Origin: Nannochloropsis oceanica
Taxonomy: Eukaryota > Sar > Eustigmatophyceae > Eustigmatales > Monodopsidaceae
Length of the DNA: 64,000 nucleotides
Reading direction: 5' to 3'
NCBI GenBank assembly: GCA_004519485.1
Contig: CP038119.1
Coordinates: 1-64,000 of the forward strand
The notes under the pieces were generated by a model. It did no database searches. It was not told where the DNA came from and was given only the letters and a program-made list of their open reading frames with translations. How positions within the stretch are numbered: position 1 is the first letter of the stretch; each line of letters begins with the position of its first letter. Positions 18,622-30,926 of the stretch are shown piece by piece. The position numbers and the translations under genes are program-made.

Positions 18622-19368
18622 TAGAACGAGGAGGAAGAAAAGGGGCAGAGGAATGGCTGAAAAGAAGAGAAAGGGTTGGAGGAAGGAGACGTGAAGGAAA
18701 CATCAACAGGCATCGGGCATGAAGTCTATATAGTGGTGTAAAGAAAGGAAAACAAACAATGAGCGAGACAAACGCTGTGCTGGTATTTAAGGTTGCAATT
18801 TGTGTTGTTGATGGGTTAGGATTAGAGCTGGGGTACGTTGATTCCAAGTTTCGTTCATTGAGTCGATTTTGCCACGTGCTCCATTCCATCACGTTGCCTC
18901 GTCTTCTCTCTACCTTTGTCTGTGTCGTCACCGAAAGTTTTCAATATATCTACTTCGTGTCGCTGAAAAATGTTGCTGCTGCTCCTGCTGTCGCTACTAC
19001 TGCAACCGCCATTGCCGACTACCCTCTTCTCTAGAGACCGTACGGAGAGGGTGACGTGGCGGTGTGTGAGAGAGGAGCAAGCAGAGGTAGAGAGAGGCAG
19101 CAACGAGGACGTTGTGACAGAGGTCGCCATTGCCACGGTCCTTCTCTCCCTCCTCCTTGTTTTACTCGCCTCAAAGACTCTTCCCCCTCTCTTCCCTCCC
19201 GCGACGGAAAAATAGAAGATGGAAAAAAAAAAAGAAAATATGATACTATGACTATGATGGCAATGAGCACATCTGCCCATCAACGAACACGTTCGTCATA
19301 CTCTCCCGCCTGTTAATTTCAACGAAGATTTCTTTCATAGTCTCCATTTCTCCTCATTTTTCCCGCAT
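18622..19368. other. Convergent intergenic region
   Basis: The 3' flanks of phytochelatin synthase (+) and the ankyrin membrane protein (-). Short frames here have no recognisable domain. Nothing else is seen. Confidence 0.5.
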
Positions 19369-22300
19369 TCAGTCATCCTTCTTCTTGATCTTCTCATCAT
19401 TCCCATCTCTAGTCTTCTTCATCTTCTCTTCCCTCCCTCCCTCCCTCCTTCCCTCCAGCCATCGGGACACCCTCCTGGCCCCTCTCGAGGCGGGATATAT
19501 CAAATAGATCGTGGCCACGATCTTGGTAATCATGTACAAGTCCGTGAGTGTCCGCAGCACAGCTCCACTGAGAGAGGGAGAGAGGAAGGGAGGGATAGAG
19601 GGAGGGAGGTGAGAGGACGCGCTCGAATCCAGAAGAGCACGGTTACTATTGTGGCAATCGTATATCCGCCTGTGGGTATCCTCAATCGTATATTTACCCG
19701 TAGGTATCCGCAGAAGCGTAATCCTGAAAAAGGAAAACGAGAGAAGAAACACGAACAAAATATATGTAGCTATAGCGAAACGAAGAATACTCATGGTCCT
19801 GCTCGCGAGATTTGACCGTCCTTCCCTCTCTCGCTCTCTCACTCTCTCTCTCTCCACCTACTTCTCTTGCCTGCCCTGGGAGCGAGGCGCAAGGAGCTGC
19901 TGGAAGATGGGGGAGGGAAGGAGGTGGGCACTGACGGCGTGTTCGAGAAGGACGACGGGAACGAGCAGAGCCCAGTACGTGAGCCTGGGTGGTATGGAGG
20001 GAGGGAGGGAGGGAGGGAGGGAGGGAGGGAGGGAGGGAGGGAGGGAGGGAGGGAGGGAGGGAGGGAGGCGCAGAGGCCGTGCCAAGTGAATGTCTAGAAT
20101 CTATATGTTCCTCTACGTGTATGTATAGCTCTCAAGTTACATACATGCATCTACGTTTACATCTATGTCCACAAGTTTATTCATCCCTTTATATGTATAT
20201 CATATACATACATGTGCATATCTACTTCTTCATCTACGTCTACATGCACGCCTACGTGAGGTCACATTCAATCATATTTCCTGCCTCACGTCTTCAACAC
20301 TGCCCTCCCTCCCTCACCATTCCCCCAACGCCCGCTCCCTCGCCGCGCCCTTCTCTTTCCCCAGCAGCAGCAGCAGGTGCCACGTCTTGCCCAACGGCCA
20401 GAGCGTTGCCAGCACTAGCCATGCCTGTGACAGGGAGGGAAAAAGGGAGGGAGGGAGGGAGGGAGGGAGGGAGGGAGGGAGGGAGGAGCAGGAGGAGCGA
20501 GTTAGCGAAGGAGTGCGGTGTTCAAGGAGCGGACGAGGGGGGACGTACCTGTTGAGGGCTTCCGCCCCGACGATAGAGGAGGAAGAGGAGCGCAAGGCCC
20601 AGGAAGGATGCCTGGAGGAAGGAGGAGGAGGAGGAGGAGGAGGAGGAGGAGGAGGAGGAGATGGTGGGTGAGAAATTAAGCCATGGGAGGGATGAGGGGA
20701 GGGACGGAGGGAGAAGAGGTAGGCGGGTGGAGGTGGGCGACAATCCTGGGAAGGGCGAGATGGGAGGAGAAGGAGGGAAAGAGGGAGGGGGGAGACGCAC
20801 CAGTTGTGTCCTCATGGCGCGGGAGAGGGCTTGGATGCTGGCTTTGTGGCCACTCATCATTACCATGTCCAAAGGGGATACTCCTTCCTTGTCCTTCGCG
20901 AATGGATCGGCACCTGGGCAGGCAGGCAGGGAGGGAGGGAGGGAGGGAGGGAGGGAGGGAGACCTTAGCAAGGACATAGAGCCACAGCCATCAAGGACCT
21001 CCCTCCCTCCCTCCCTCCTTCCCTCCCTCCCTCTCTTGCGACCCACCCATCTCCAGCAGCTCTTCCAGCAGGCCGGCGTCGTTGTGCGTCACGGCCAAGT
21101 GCAGGGGCGAGCGGTGGCCTCGCCCCTGGTGAAGGAGGAGGGGAGGGAGGGAGGGAGGGAGGGGAGGCGGCTTAGAAAGGTCGTCAAGGCAGCGACAAGA
21201 GATCCCTTGTTCTTGTGGTGGAGAGAGGACGGGAGGGGGGAAGGGGGGGAGGGCGGGCTACTACCTTGCAGTCGAGGAGGGGTGGACCGTAATGCTCGAG
21301 AGCCCAGTCCATCCACGCTCTGTCTGATGGGGCCTCGAAGAAGGAGGCCAAAAGGACACTCACCTGGAGGAATGAAAGGGAGGGAGGGAGGGAGGGAGGG
21401 GGAGGGAGGTTGGTGTGGAAGCGATAGAAGAGGGTGGCGCGGGGGCAGGCACAATGTGAAGCCTAAGAGAAGGGAGAGCTCTGTCGTGGAACTAGGCTCG
21501 AACGTCGACCATGCTTAGCCATAGAATGCGAGGGAAGGAAGGAGGGAGGGAGGGAGAGAGGGAGAGAGGGAGGGTGGGAGGGAGGGAGGGAGGGAGGGAG
21601 GGAGGGAGGGAGGGAGGGAGGGAGGGAGGGAGGAAAGGGGATGAAACGCACGTACCTCTTTGATCGGAGGGGGCTGCTCTCGGATGTGTTCTTGGAGGAT
21701 GCGCACGCACTCAAGGCATCCGGCATTGCGGGGCTTGGCGCGAGCGTGATCCAGAGGGGTGTAGCCCTCGCTGGGAGGGAGGGAGGGAAGGAGGAAGGGA
21801 GGGAGGGGGGAGGAAGGAAGGAAGGGAGGGAATAAATGAATGGGGACAGAATGAGTGAGTAAGCACTGTAATCATGTGATAGAGGTAGACGACTACGCGC
21901 AATCCTTTTTTATATAGAAGCATCCCCGCAGGTGTACGTGACAAACGTACGTGTCAGTGACGAGGACTGAAGCACCTTTGTCCAACAGCCAGGCAAGACT
22001 GGTGGGGACGCCGGCCCGGCAAGCGGTGTGAAGGGCTGTCCTCCCACTTTTGCGCTCGCGGGCATTAAGAAGGAGAGTGAAAAGTTGGCTGGAGGCGGAG
22101 GAGTCCAGAAGTTTGGAGAGGGTGGCGGTGTCGCCGGCCTTGGCGGCGGTATGGAAGGCGGCGACGAGTCTGTTTTGGGGAGGGTAGAAAGTGCAGGGAA
22201 AAGAAATGAGGTCCTCCCGATCAAACACTGCAACGACGTGCGCAAGGACCCCTGCCCCACGTAACCACCCTTATCCTCCTCACTTACTTGCTGCCTTCGG

Positions 22301-22409
22301 TCACGAGGCTCTCGTCGTCGGGCATGGTGGGTGTGTTAAGTCCTGCTGCTTCCGCCTTTCCCGTAGTCTTGCCCTCCTCCTGACCTCCTCCTCGCGTTTC
22401 CGTCGCCAT
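19369..22409 (-). CDS. Ankyrin-repeat protein with C-terminal membrane segments
   Basis: Ten exons on the minus strand: 22409-22288, 22169-21951, 21770-21656, 21363-21265, 21125-21047, 20913-20801, 20611-20549, 20424-20318, 19984-19862 (or to 19871) and 19567-19369, about 412 residues. Ankyrin repeats are clear: G-R-T-A-L-H-T-A then L-A-W-L-L-D-K-G-A, E-G-Y-T-P-L-D-H-A, and H-R-S-P-L-H-L-A-V then L-L-E-E-L-L. Exons 7-10 encode three or four hydrophobic segments (L-A-L-L-F-L-L-Y; V-L-A-T-L-W; Y-W-A-L-L-V-P-V-V-L-L; I-V-A-T-I-Y-L-I-Y) and a lysine-rich tail. The layout recalls ankyrin palmitoyltransferases, but no DHHC motif is present. The donor of intron 9 is ambiguous: AA|GTAGGT or AG|GCAAGA keep the same phase. 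Confidence 0.75.
19999..20067 (+). repeat. (GGGA)n tract in an intron
   Basis: About 17 copies of GGGA/GGAG in the intron before exon 9 of the ankyrin membrane gene; on the sense strand it reads TCCC. Similar tracts occur at 20445-20484, 20931-20961, 21577-21632, 37248-37300 and many other introns. Confidence 0.9.
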
Positions 22410-22831
22410 GGTCGCTGGCATAATTCCGGCAACGTCGCCTGCGTGATTGTGTGGGAATGCAGGGCAAGGGGAGGGTGTGATGGAGGGCTGTGGATAAGTA
22501 TGGCCTCAGCAGCGGGCGTGAGGGGGTTGAGTTGAACCCTTCGCCGAGCAGGGGCAGCAACTCGCTCACAAACTGCAGGGAGCATGCCTTTCTCACATTG
22601 TACACTTATCCCGTACACACAGGGTGGCACAGCAGTAGAAACAAACGGCTAGCTGAAGAAAAGGACGGCCAAGCGAGATGGGAACTGGAAGAAGGTACGA
22701 AGAGCGTGAACGCAAGAGGTCAGGAAGGTGCATTCACTCTGCCTCCCCTCCGCCTCTCCACAGCACCCCATTCCGACGCATGCATTGACCATTCCCAGCA
22801 TCAGCAGCAGCCAAGCCCACATATCTAACCC
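22410..22831. promoter_or_regulatory. Divergent promoter region, ankyrin membrane protein / GT69
   Basis: Only 422 bases between the two start codons. No gene or clear TATA element is seen, so both promoters must be compact or overlapping. Confidence 0.45.
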
Positions 22832-25800
22832 ATGCGCCGTCCCAACGAAGAGGAAGAAGAGGAGGGGGGGGAGGCGGAAGGTAAGGGCGATTCTGCCCCG
22901 CTCCTTTTGCATGATGTGCCCCTCCCCTCGCAGGCCTCGGAGGGAGGGGTAAGACCCCGGCGGCTCCCTCTCCCTTCCACCTCCCTCGCCATCGACTCAA
23001 GTGCTCTTAATCCTTTAAGACGGACATCCTTATCGCCCGCCTCGTCGAGGTACAGCTTTTATCAGGTGTCACGAGGTGAGCGAGGCCAGAGAGAGGGGGC
23101 AGGATGGTGCGGATGGGAAGGAGGGGAAGGGGAGAGGGGATTTATTCCTCAGAAATGGCGAAACGAGAACAGCTTGTGAAGATGGAGAGAAAGATGTGCA
23201 TTTTTGTGTCATCACCTAATACCTTCGCATTCTTATCTCCTCTTGTCTGGGAATTAAACAAGAGGGAACCTTATTCGCCCTTTCTTGCTTCCTTTCCGTG
23301 CCCTCCTCCCCCGCCCTCCAGGCCCCTCCTTCCTCTCCCCGCGTCGACGCTCCTTCCTCCAGCGACTGTGCTCCCTCCTCGGCTTTCTCTTCCTCGCGTT
23401 CCTCTCCTCCTTATTTTGGATGTCTGACGGTCAGTCTGCATCCGGCTGGGTAGGAAGGGTAATGGTGCAGGGCGGTTGGTGGACACCAGCCGCCTACATT
23501 GCTGAGGTAGGGGGGGAGGAAGGGAAGGAGGGAAATAGGAATTGCATGCCATGGAGGTATTGTGAGGGCGGATGTGGATGCCACTTTACCCTCTCAAACG
23601 AATCCACTGGACTCCTTCTTGATTGATTTACTTAATGATTCATTCATCCATTCATTCATCCATTCACTCATTCCTTCACTCATTCCTTCACTCATTCCGT
23701 CACTCACTCTCACCTTGCCCTCCCACTCACACCCACTGGACTCCTCCCTCCTTCCTCAGTGCAAACCTCCTCAGTTGCCAAAGCATCCCTCCCTTCCTCC
23801 CTCCCTGCCCCGCGTCTTCTTTGCCTTGAACTTGAAGGACAATGAGGCCCTGATGCCGCACCTGAGGGCGAAGCTGCTGGAGGTACCGATGGAGGAAGGG
23901 AGGGAGGGGAGGGAGAGAGGGAGGGGCGGAGAAGGCAGAAAGAGGGATTCCTTGCATGTCAGCGACGTCACATCTGACCCGGACTGCCCACGGACACGAG
24001 TACCGTCCTTGTACTGCCCTCCACGCATACTTCACCGAGCCTTGCTTTAACCTCCAAATATCCCACCACTTCTCGGTCTCATGCACCTGCAGGGGCCCGG
24101 CGCTCTCCCCCTCCAGCAGCACTAGTAGTCTAGTGATGAGGGCAAGCACCCGCAGTAAGGAGGGATCGCCCTATCTCACCACCCCCACCACAACCACTAC
24201 CACCATTACCAAGCAGGAGAGGGCGTGGCGCAGCCATTCGATTCTCATGCACGTCCCACCTCATACCTCGTCTCCCCCCACCCGCACAGACGCTAGCCTT
24301 CTTTCCCAACGGCAGTGAGGGCGCGTACGTGTCCATCTATGAGAGCAACTCCAAGGACAGGACGCCCGAGGCCCTGGACGCCCTCAAGGTGGAGCTCGAG
24401 GTAGGGAGGGAGGTAGGGAGGGAGGGAGGGAGGGAGGGAGGGAGAGAGGCAGGGGGTAATTGCAAGCCATGATTCTGACGAAATGCGATGCGGTGGTGCC
24501 CCTCTCACCCTCCCATCTGCCCTTCCTTTCTTCCTTCCTTCCCTCCCTTCATCCCTTCCTCTTTCGCTCAGGCCCTCTCCATCGCCCATACCATCACCAC
24601 CCGCGGCCAGGAGCGGAGGGGTCGAGACGAAGATCGCATCTCCTTCCTCGTCAAGATGCGCAACATGGCGCTCGGCCCCCTCTTCTCCCTGTACGCCCTC
24701 CCTCTCTTCTTCTTTCTCCCTTGCCTCCCTCTCTTCTTCTTTCTCCCTTGCCTCCCTCCGTCCTTCGCCCTCTCCTTCTTTTCCAGGCGGCTTGGTTCAA
24801 AAAGCTCCGACATCTCCCCTGTTCACTCGTGTCCTCCCTCCCTTCCTCCCTCCTTCCTTTCTTCCTTCCCCCCCTCCTTCTAGGGAGCACCAGCACCGGC
24901 TTCCCTACGACAAGATCGTCTTCATCAACGATGTTTATTTCTGTCCATGGCAGGTGCTCCGCCTCCTCTCCCTCGTCACTGACGGTAGGTCCCTCCCACC
25001 CTCCCTCTCTCTTCCTTCCTCTTTCTCTCCGCTTCCCTCCTTCTAGCTTCCTCTCTACTTTTCCTCTTCTTTCAAGGCAAAGCTGCCGGCGTTCCGATCT
25101 TCTTGCTCCCACGGCCAACGTCGAGCTTCCTCTTTGTCTTTTTTTCTCCCTCCCTTCCTGGCTTCTTCCCTCCCTGCCTCTCCACCCTGACAAGCCTATG
25201 GGTCGCAATCACACTTCGCATCTTCCTCTCCCTCCCTCCCTCCCTCCCTCCCTAGGCGAGGTGCACGCGCACTGGGCGTGTGGAATGGACTTCAAGAAGC
25301 CCGCCTGGACGGACGGCATCTGGCGGGCATTCAAGTGAGGAAGGAAGGGAGGGAGGGAGGGAGGGAGGGAGGGAAGCCAGGTCTCCACCTACAAGTAGAA
25401 ATGCTAGTTTTGTTGGCTTTGCTTTTGGACGTTCCCTTTCCTCCCTCCCTCCCTCCCTCCCTCCTCCAGGGGCCTGTACTCTGGTCCTCGTGACCCGGTC
25501 AAGACCGTCCTATTGACCCTCCCTCCCCCCCTCCCTCCCCCCCTCCCTCCTCCAGGGGCCTGTACACCGGCCCTCGCTTCTACGATATATGGGTGGCGCG
25601 AGACGTGGAGGGAGAGCGCTTCCAGGAAGATCCTCCCTTCGTCCTTCACCCTCCTCCTCTGTCGCCTGCAGGGAAGGAGGAGGGAAGGAGGGGGGGAGGG
25701 AGGGAGGGAGGGCCGTTCCCAGTGTATTGCTGTTGGAACGGCATGGTGGCTATGGAGGCGGAGCCTTTCTACCGGTGAGGAAGATGAGGAGGGGAGAGAG

Positions 25801-27440
25801 GACAAGAGGGAGGCAGGGAGGGGGGAGCTGGAGAGATTGAAAGCGGGCCACATACGTGAGTGATAACATCCCTCTCTCTCTCTCCCTCCCTCCCTCTCTC
25901 CTGTCCTCTCCTCCTCAGCGGCCTCCGTTTCCGCGCCGCCCGCCCCTCCCTCCCCATCCAGTCGGAGTGCTCCCTCCTCTGCGACGACTTCTGGGCTAGC
26001 GGTCTCGGCCACGTGCTGGTTGATCCTTCGGTCACCCTCGCTTACGACGCCCGCACCGACCTCGCCCTCCCCCCCGCCCTCTCCCCCGCCCTCTCCCCCG
26101 CAGAATTTCCGGCGTCGCCCCCCGAAGCGGTGAGAGCGTGCTACCTTGAGCCCGGGCCCCGAAATAAGAACAAGCGGGTCGACTACTCCACGTGCAGGTA
26201 GGGGGAAGGGAGGGAGGGAGGAAGGGAGGGAGGAGGGGCTAGGCGGAAAGTTGACGGGAGTAGCAAGACCCTTCCTTTCCCTCTTCTTTTTCCTCTTATT
26301 CTTCTTCCATTTTCTTCTTCTTCTTCTTCTTCTTCTTCTTCTTCTTCTTCGTCTTCTTCTTCGTCTTCATTGCCTTCTCCTTCTTCTCCTTCTTTCCACC
26401 CACACTCACAGCACTCGACCTCCCATGGCGCATGCCCTGTCGGCCTCCAAACACCTCTGCCTCCCCCCTCCCCCTTCCTCCCTCCCGCCCTCCCTCCTCG
26501 TCCTCATCCTTCCGCGATTGCCGCCCAGGAAGGATGAGGCTGCCTATCTTCGCCACAAACTTCTGAGGTCGTCAAGCCATGAAGAGGTATATGTGTCCCT
26601 CTTTGTCGTCCTTCTTCCTTCCTTCCTTCCCTCCATCTGTCTTCTCCCCTCTCGCTTGGCTGTCTAGTTAGACGGGCGTCGCTCACTCTCCGCTCCCTCC
26701 CTTCATGCCTCCCTTCCAGCCTGCCCTCCCTCCCTCCCTCCTCTTCAACCTCCAGTCCTGGGAGGAGATGCACCCTGGCCCCGCCTTCTCACTTGTCCTT
26801 CGGAGCGAGGCGGAAGCTGCTGCGGAGATCCTCGCTGCCAAAGAGGGCGGGAGGGAGGGAGGGAGGGAAGGAGGGCATCTGCCATGGTTGCCTCGGATGC
26901 AAGCGGCGGTGAAGAGGTGAGGGGAAGGGAGAGAGGTGGGGAGGGAGGGAAAGAAAGGGGGATTTAGGGACTGGGATAGCGAGACATGCACCTTTCATAC
27001 CTATTTTTTCACCCACTTTTTTCTTCCCTTGTTCCTTCCTTCTCTGCCTCCATCCCTTCCTCACCACGATCAGCACCCCTCCCTCCCCCTTACGTCGACT
27101 GAACCTCGGTTTGAGTCTTCTCCTCCTTCTCACAGAGGAGGGGGGAGGGGAGGAGGGGAGGAAGGAAGGCAGGGGCGCGTTGGTGGATGGGAGGCAGGAG
27201 GCCTTGCGGTCGATTGCGTGCACGGTTAGCGAGCTGGAGGGAGGGGTGGAGGTAGGGGGAGAGGAAATGGTGGTATTGCAGGAAGGACGGGATGTACAAA
27301 GCACGTTTGAGGAAGAAGAGGGAGGAGAGGAAGGAGGGAGGGGCTCGATTTTGTTTCCGTCTTTGCAGGCATCTGCGACACGGGCTAAGATGGCGAAGCA
27401 CATCTTGGGGTGGTGCGAGGCGCAAGAAAAGAGGAATTAA
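22832..27440 (+). CDS. Golgi type II glycosyltransferase, GT69/CAP59 (CMT1) family
   Basis: Exons 22832-23075, 23322-23506, 23760-23882, 24290-24400, 24572-24690, 24884-24984, 25256-25334, 25556-25774, 25919-26197, 26412-26586 and 26720-26916 join in phase. The family holds fungal alpha-1,3-mannosyltransferases such as Cryptococcus CMT1/CAP59. An acidic cytosolic head of about 80 residues precedes a signal anchor (L-L-G-F-L-F-L-A-F-L-S-S-L-F-W). The lumenal catalytic part shows A-Y-V-S-I-Y-E-S-N-S-K-D, then K-I-V-F-I-N-D-V-Y-F, A-C-G-M-D-F, F-Y-D-I-W-V-A-R-D, C-C-W-N-G-M-V-A-M, and S-E-C-S-L-L-C-D-D-F. Low-complexity R-E-G-G and L-P-P-S stretches in exons 8, 10 and 11 are translated GGGA/CCCT tracts. 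The 3' end is unsure: a stop is reached at 27229 in one frame, and a well-bordered last exon at 27369-27440 in another. Donor sugar and product are not readable from sequence. Confidence 0.78.
26309..26358 (+). repeat. (TTC)n microsatellite in a GT69 intron
   Basis: About fifteen TTC triplets with a few TCG interruptions in the intron between exons 9 and 10 of the glycosyltransferase gene, adding to its pyrimidine-rich 3' half. Confidence 0.9.
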
Positions 27441-28847
27441 GGGAAGGCAGCAAGGCCGCCGAGGTCTTGAGAGAGGCACCATAAAATATGTAACACATAC
27501 AAGTTAAAATCATGTCGCTAAAGAACATTGATGCGAATGGATTTTTAAAAATAAAAAATAAAAAAAGCAGGTCGACTGAATACTGTAACTCTTTTCCTGT
27601 AGTTTCCTACAATCCTTAAATTATCGCGCGCGCGCGACCTAGTCCGCAGACAAACGCCACCTACCAGAGCGCAAGCGTGCCTCCTCCCAGGATTACACAC
27701 GGGGGAAAGCCTTCCAACAATAAATTGTTGCATATTCTTCCCTTATTTTAACTGGAAGGCGAATAAATTATCAAGGAATCCTCTTTCCTGGGAAGTGTTT
27801 GGCATAGAGAGCAGCCCTCAACGGCCTGGCTGTACCGAACAAATGCTCTGCATTTTCTTTGGTATGCGAGACGTGGGTTTCACTGTGATCGGAGGAGTGT
27901 GCCCACCGAGGAGGGATGGCGTGGCTGATTCGTTCGTGTTCGTGCGACCGGCACGGCCTTTTTTGGCGTCCATTTTTTTCTTACGGAAAGGACCTTTGAT
28001 CTCGGCAAAATAGGATTTTTACCCCTATAATCACCCAGACCTGTTGTATCTCCTTCAAGCACGAGCTAGCCCCGCACTTACCAAGGCTATGGTGCGAAAA
28101 AAAGCGGTACGCAAGACGACGCCCGCACAGAAACGGCGAACAGAAGCTGGGGGCAGAAGTCACGGCTACGTGTATATAACATATATACACAGTATTCAAG
28201 CGTTTTCGGTGGCTTTGGAGGACAATGGCCTCACAGGCGTTGACGGGCTTCTCATTATGCGTGACAATACAAATCACAAGAACAAGGCAGTCGCGTTAGT
28301 TGATGTTTTGCTTGGAGGGTTCTCGGCCCGGAGTCGGGGGGGGGCAGGCACGGCCCGAGAGGAGAGGAGAGATTCGGAGTCCTCCTCCTTCTTCAACACA
28401 GCAGCTTGACATATGGCGTCTTTATTTGGCCCAATGTGAGGGGACAACAGGGAGAGCTATGCATCATTGCATGAAAGACAGCATGCATCACAAGGCCTTC
28501 AAGCTCAAGACATGTACGCTGCCTGGCTGGGGAACAGCAATAGGGTGGATTAAAAGTCGCTCAGCGCTCAGCCGGTTCACCAAGGTGCTGCCTTGCTGTC
28601 AAGAGATCCACACCTCCTGCAACAAATGGCTCTCTCTACTCCGGGCGCGGCTCGCCCCACACACAGTGCTCGATCCATACTTAGAGGACTATAATTTTCA
28701 TGGAGAGCTAGGGACCAAAAGCGAGGGGGGCACTCAGTCAAGCATAGATTTCAGCAGCACCTCAATCCCTCACTCACAATTTTTTTTCCAACCTAATCCA
28801 CACCCTACTTCCATACTTCACACATAACGATAGACGACAAGGAAGCC
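27441..28847. other. 1.4 kb intergenic region holding a dispersed repeat copy
   Basis: It lies between the glycosyltransferase and an ankyrin gene, both on the plus strand. Bases 27585-27751 match the arsC intron 1 (separate entry). A CGCGCGCGCG run occurs at 27625 and a TATA-like cluster (GTATATAACATATATACA) at about 28170. Open frames near 27795-28013 and 28300-28827 are short and match nothing known. A structural RNA is possible, but I could not identify one. Confidence 0.45.
27585..27751 (+). repeat. Dispersed intron-like repeat, copy A
   Basis: This stretch shares several blocks with 50582-50688. The common blocks include CTGTAGTTTCCTACAATCC, AATTATCGCG, CCGCAG, AAGCCTTCCAA, TTGCATATTCT and CCTTATTTT, in the same order. 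Copy A is about 55 bases longer in the middle. It begins with GTAACTC, parallel to the GTAATTC splice donor of copy B, but lies outside any gene I can see. Confidence 0.8.
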
Positions 28848-30926
28848 ATGTCGACACCCACTGGCCGCCCACCACCGTCTCCCCGAGTAAATTTCGGGAA
28901 TGTCACGTCTCTGCGCGTGGGAGACAGTAAGCACACAATCATGCACCAAGCAGCAGAAAGAGGCAACCTGGAAGAGATGCAGAAGGCGGCAGCACACGAT
29001 CCAAGCAGTGTTGGGAGCAAGGGACATATGGGGGTGAGTATATGTTTACATATGTGTGTATGCTTGAGGTGGGGTGGTGGGAGAGAACAGGGAGGAAATG
29101 ATCGATTTGACGACCCGATCCATCCCCTACGCGTACAACAGCGAACTCCCCTCATGTGCGCCGCCCGCTGGGGCCAGCTTCAAGCAATAGAGGTGAGCAC
29201 ACAGACACACACATATCGCTATTGCTGCTATGTGTCGTTCTTTTTCTGTCCCTCCCTCGTCTTCCACCACTCGCCTCTTAGGCACTGAAGCTTTCCTCCC
29301 TCCCTCCCTCCCTCCCTCCCTACCTCCCTCCCTCCCTCCCTTCCCCCAGTTCCTCCTCGTCAACGGCGCCCTCATCGATGACGTGGATGTAGCGCAGCGC
29401 ACGGCCTTACACTGGGCCGTGCAGTACGGGCGGGAAACGGTGATGGAGAGCTTGCTTAGGCATGGGGCCTACGTTGGGCACAAAGATTCCAGCGGGGCAA
29501 CGGTGAGGCTTGGATCGAATCAGTACAAAGGCATATATGTACATATGAACGTATGCATTATTATTCAACCCCATTTTCTTTCCAAACAAAATAACATGAC
29601 AGCCTCTGCACTACGCTGTCTCGTACCTCCAGCCCAGGGCAGTCAAGCTACTACTCTCCCGCGGTACGTTTCCTTGCTCCCTCTCTTCCCTTCACCTTCC
29701 CTTCCCCTATCCCCTTCACTTCTCCCACGACTCTTCTTTCCACCCCTTATCGACCACTTATCTAGTCCCTTCACTCCCTCTATCCCTCGTGCCTCCAGGC
29801 GCCTCCCCCTTTGACAGGGACATGAATGGCGACATCCCTCGCGTCCTCCTTGCCAAGCGCTCGGCCCGAAGCCACGAAAGTCGCGTCATTGATGAGCTGC
29901 TTCAGGTACGGAGGGAGAGGAGGAGAGAGGGAAGGAGGGAAGAAAGGAAGAACAAAGGCACAACAGATGTGGGGGGCTGAGTAAACGAGGTTCTCCTGAC
30001 GCCCTCTCCTCTCCTTGCCCGTTCTTCCTCTTCCCCATCCACCAGGAGGCGGAATCTACGTACGACATGAACAACCAGTGCCCCCCGCCCCTTCCCTTCC
30101 TTCCTCCTCCCCCCACCTCTACCTCCCCTCGCCCTATCTCCCAGCCCACCACCTTCCCTTCCTCCTTCCCTTCCTCCTTTTCCAACTCTGACCCCGCCAC
30201 CTCCTCCTCCCCAAATGCCCTTCCTCTCGGCCAGCTTGCCCTCCCTGTCACTATCACCCCCTCCACCGTCCCTCCTCGGTCCCTCCCTCTTCCTCCTCCT
30301 CCTCCCTCCCTCCCCATCTCCATCCCTACTCCCTCTCCTCCTCCGCGCGTGGACATCTACCAGCTCGCCCTCCGCCAGCAGCAAGTCTACCAGCAGCAGA
30401 ACCAGCAGCAGCACAAGCAACTTGTGGAAGGAGGGCTGGGGGGAGGAAGCGAGGGAGGATTGGAAGCAGTGCAGCTGTCGGCAGACGATGCCTCTGGTCT
30501 AGAGCCTAAAGCCATGGTGATGGAAGGTGAGGGAAGGAGGGAAGGAGGGAAGGAAGGAGGAGTGAAAGGAGGGAGGGGTGTCAGGTTATGCGTGGGGTGG
30601 ATACTCAACTTGCACTAGGAGGCAGCACTGCTCACGTTCTCCCTGTCCTCCCCTTCCTCCCTCCCTCCCTCGACACAGATTTTGCTTTCCCTGACGACGA
30701 GACGTTCGAGTTTATGATGGACGAGGTGGCCGGGGAGAAAGGTGCGAAGGAGGGAGAGGAAGGGGTAGAGGGGGTGAGGGAGGGCGACTGGTAGGCGGTT
30801 GGAAAGGTCACTTTCTTACATCTGCCTTTCTCACTCGAAACAGACTTCAACAACGCGCAGCAGCACCAGGAGCCACCCTCATATCAGCAGCAGCAGCAGC
30901 AGTATCACATGCAGCAAGATCATTAA
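28848..30926 (+). CDS. Ankyrin-repeat protein with Pro-rich and Gln-rich tail
   Basis: Exons 28848-29033, 29142-29192, 29350-29502, 29603-29663, 29799-29905, 30046-30526, 30679-30741 and 30844-30926 join in phase to 394 residues. About four ankyrin repeats occupy residues 28-160: H-T-I-M-H-Q-A-A-E-R-G-N, R-T-P-L-M-C-A-A-R-W-G, R-T-A-L-H-W-A-V-Q-Y-G, and P-L-H-Y-A-V-S-Y. The exon 5 segment D-M-N-G-D-I-P is followed by a Pro/Ser-rich linker, Gln-rich stretches, an acidic patch (F-P-D-D-E-T-F-E-F), and a short Gln/His tail. The repeat block resembles plant ACBP or PITG-type ankyrin adaptors, but there is no partner domain. A protein-protein adaptor role is inferred; partners are unknown. Introns are 60-160 bases and mostly end in C-rich tracts. 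Confidence 0.85.

Noticed and set aside
19989-20067. Regular short repeats that could be mistaken for a CRISPR array
   Set aside because: The units are four-base GGGA runs without spacers, in a eukaryotic intron.
19369-22409. DHHC palmitoyltransferase of the ankyrin type
   Set aside because: Ankyrin repeats and membrane spans fit, but no D-H-H-C cysteine-rich motif is present in any exon.
27860-28110. Possible spliceosomal snRNA (an ACTTACC motif at about 28076)
   Set aside because: The motif matches the U1 5' end only over seven bases; the following sequence lacks U1 stem-loops and an Sm site, and the minus strand does not match U2, U4, U5 or U6.
28300-28827. 175-residue open frame upstream of the ankyrin gene (+)
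   Set aside because: No recognisable domain, poor start context, A+T-rich, and it ends at the promoter of the next gene; it could be chance.
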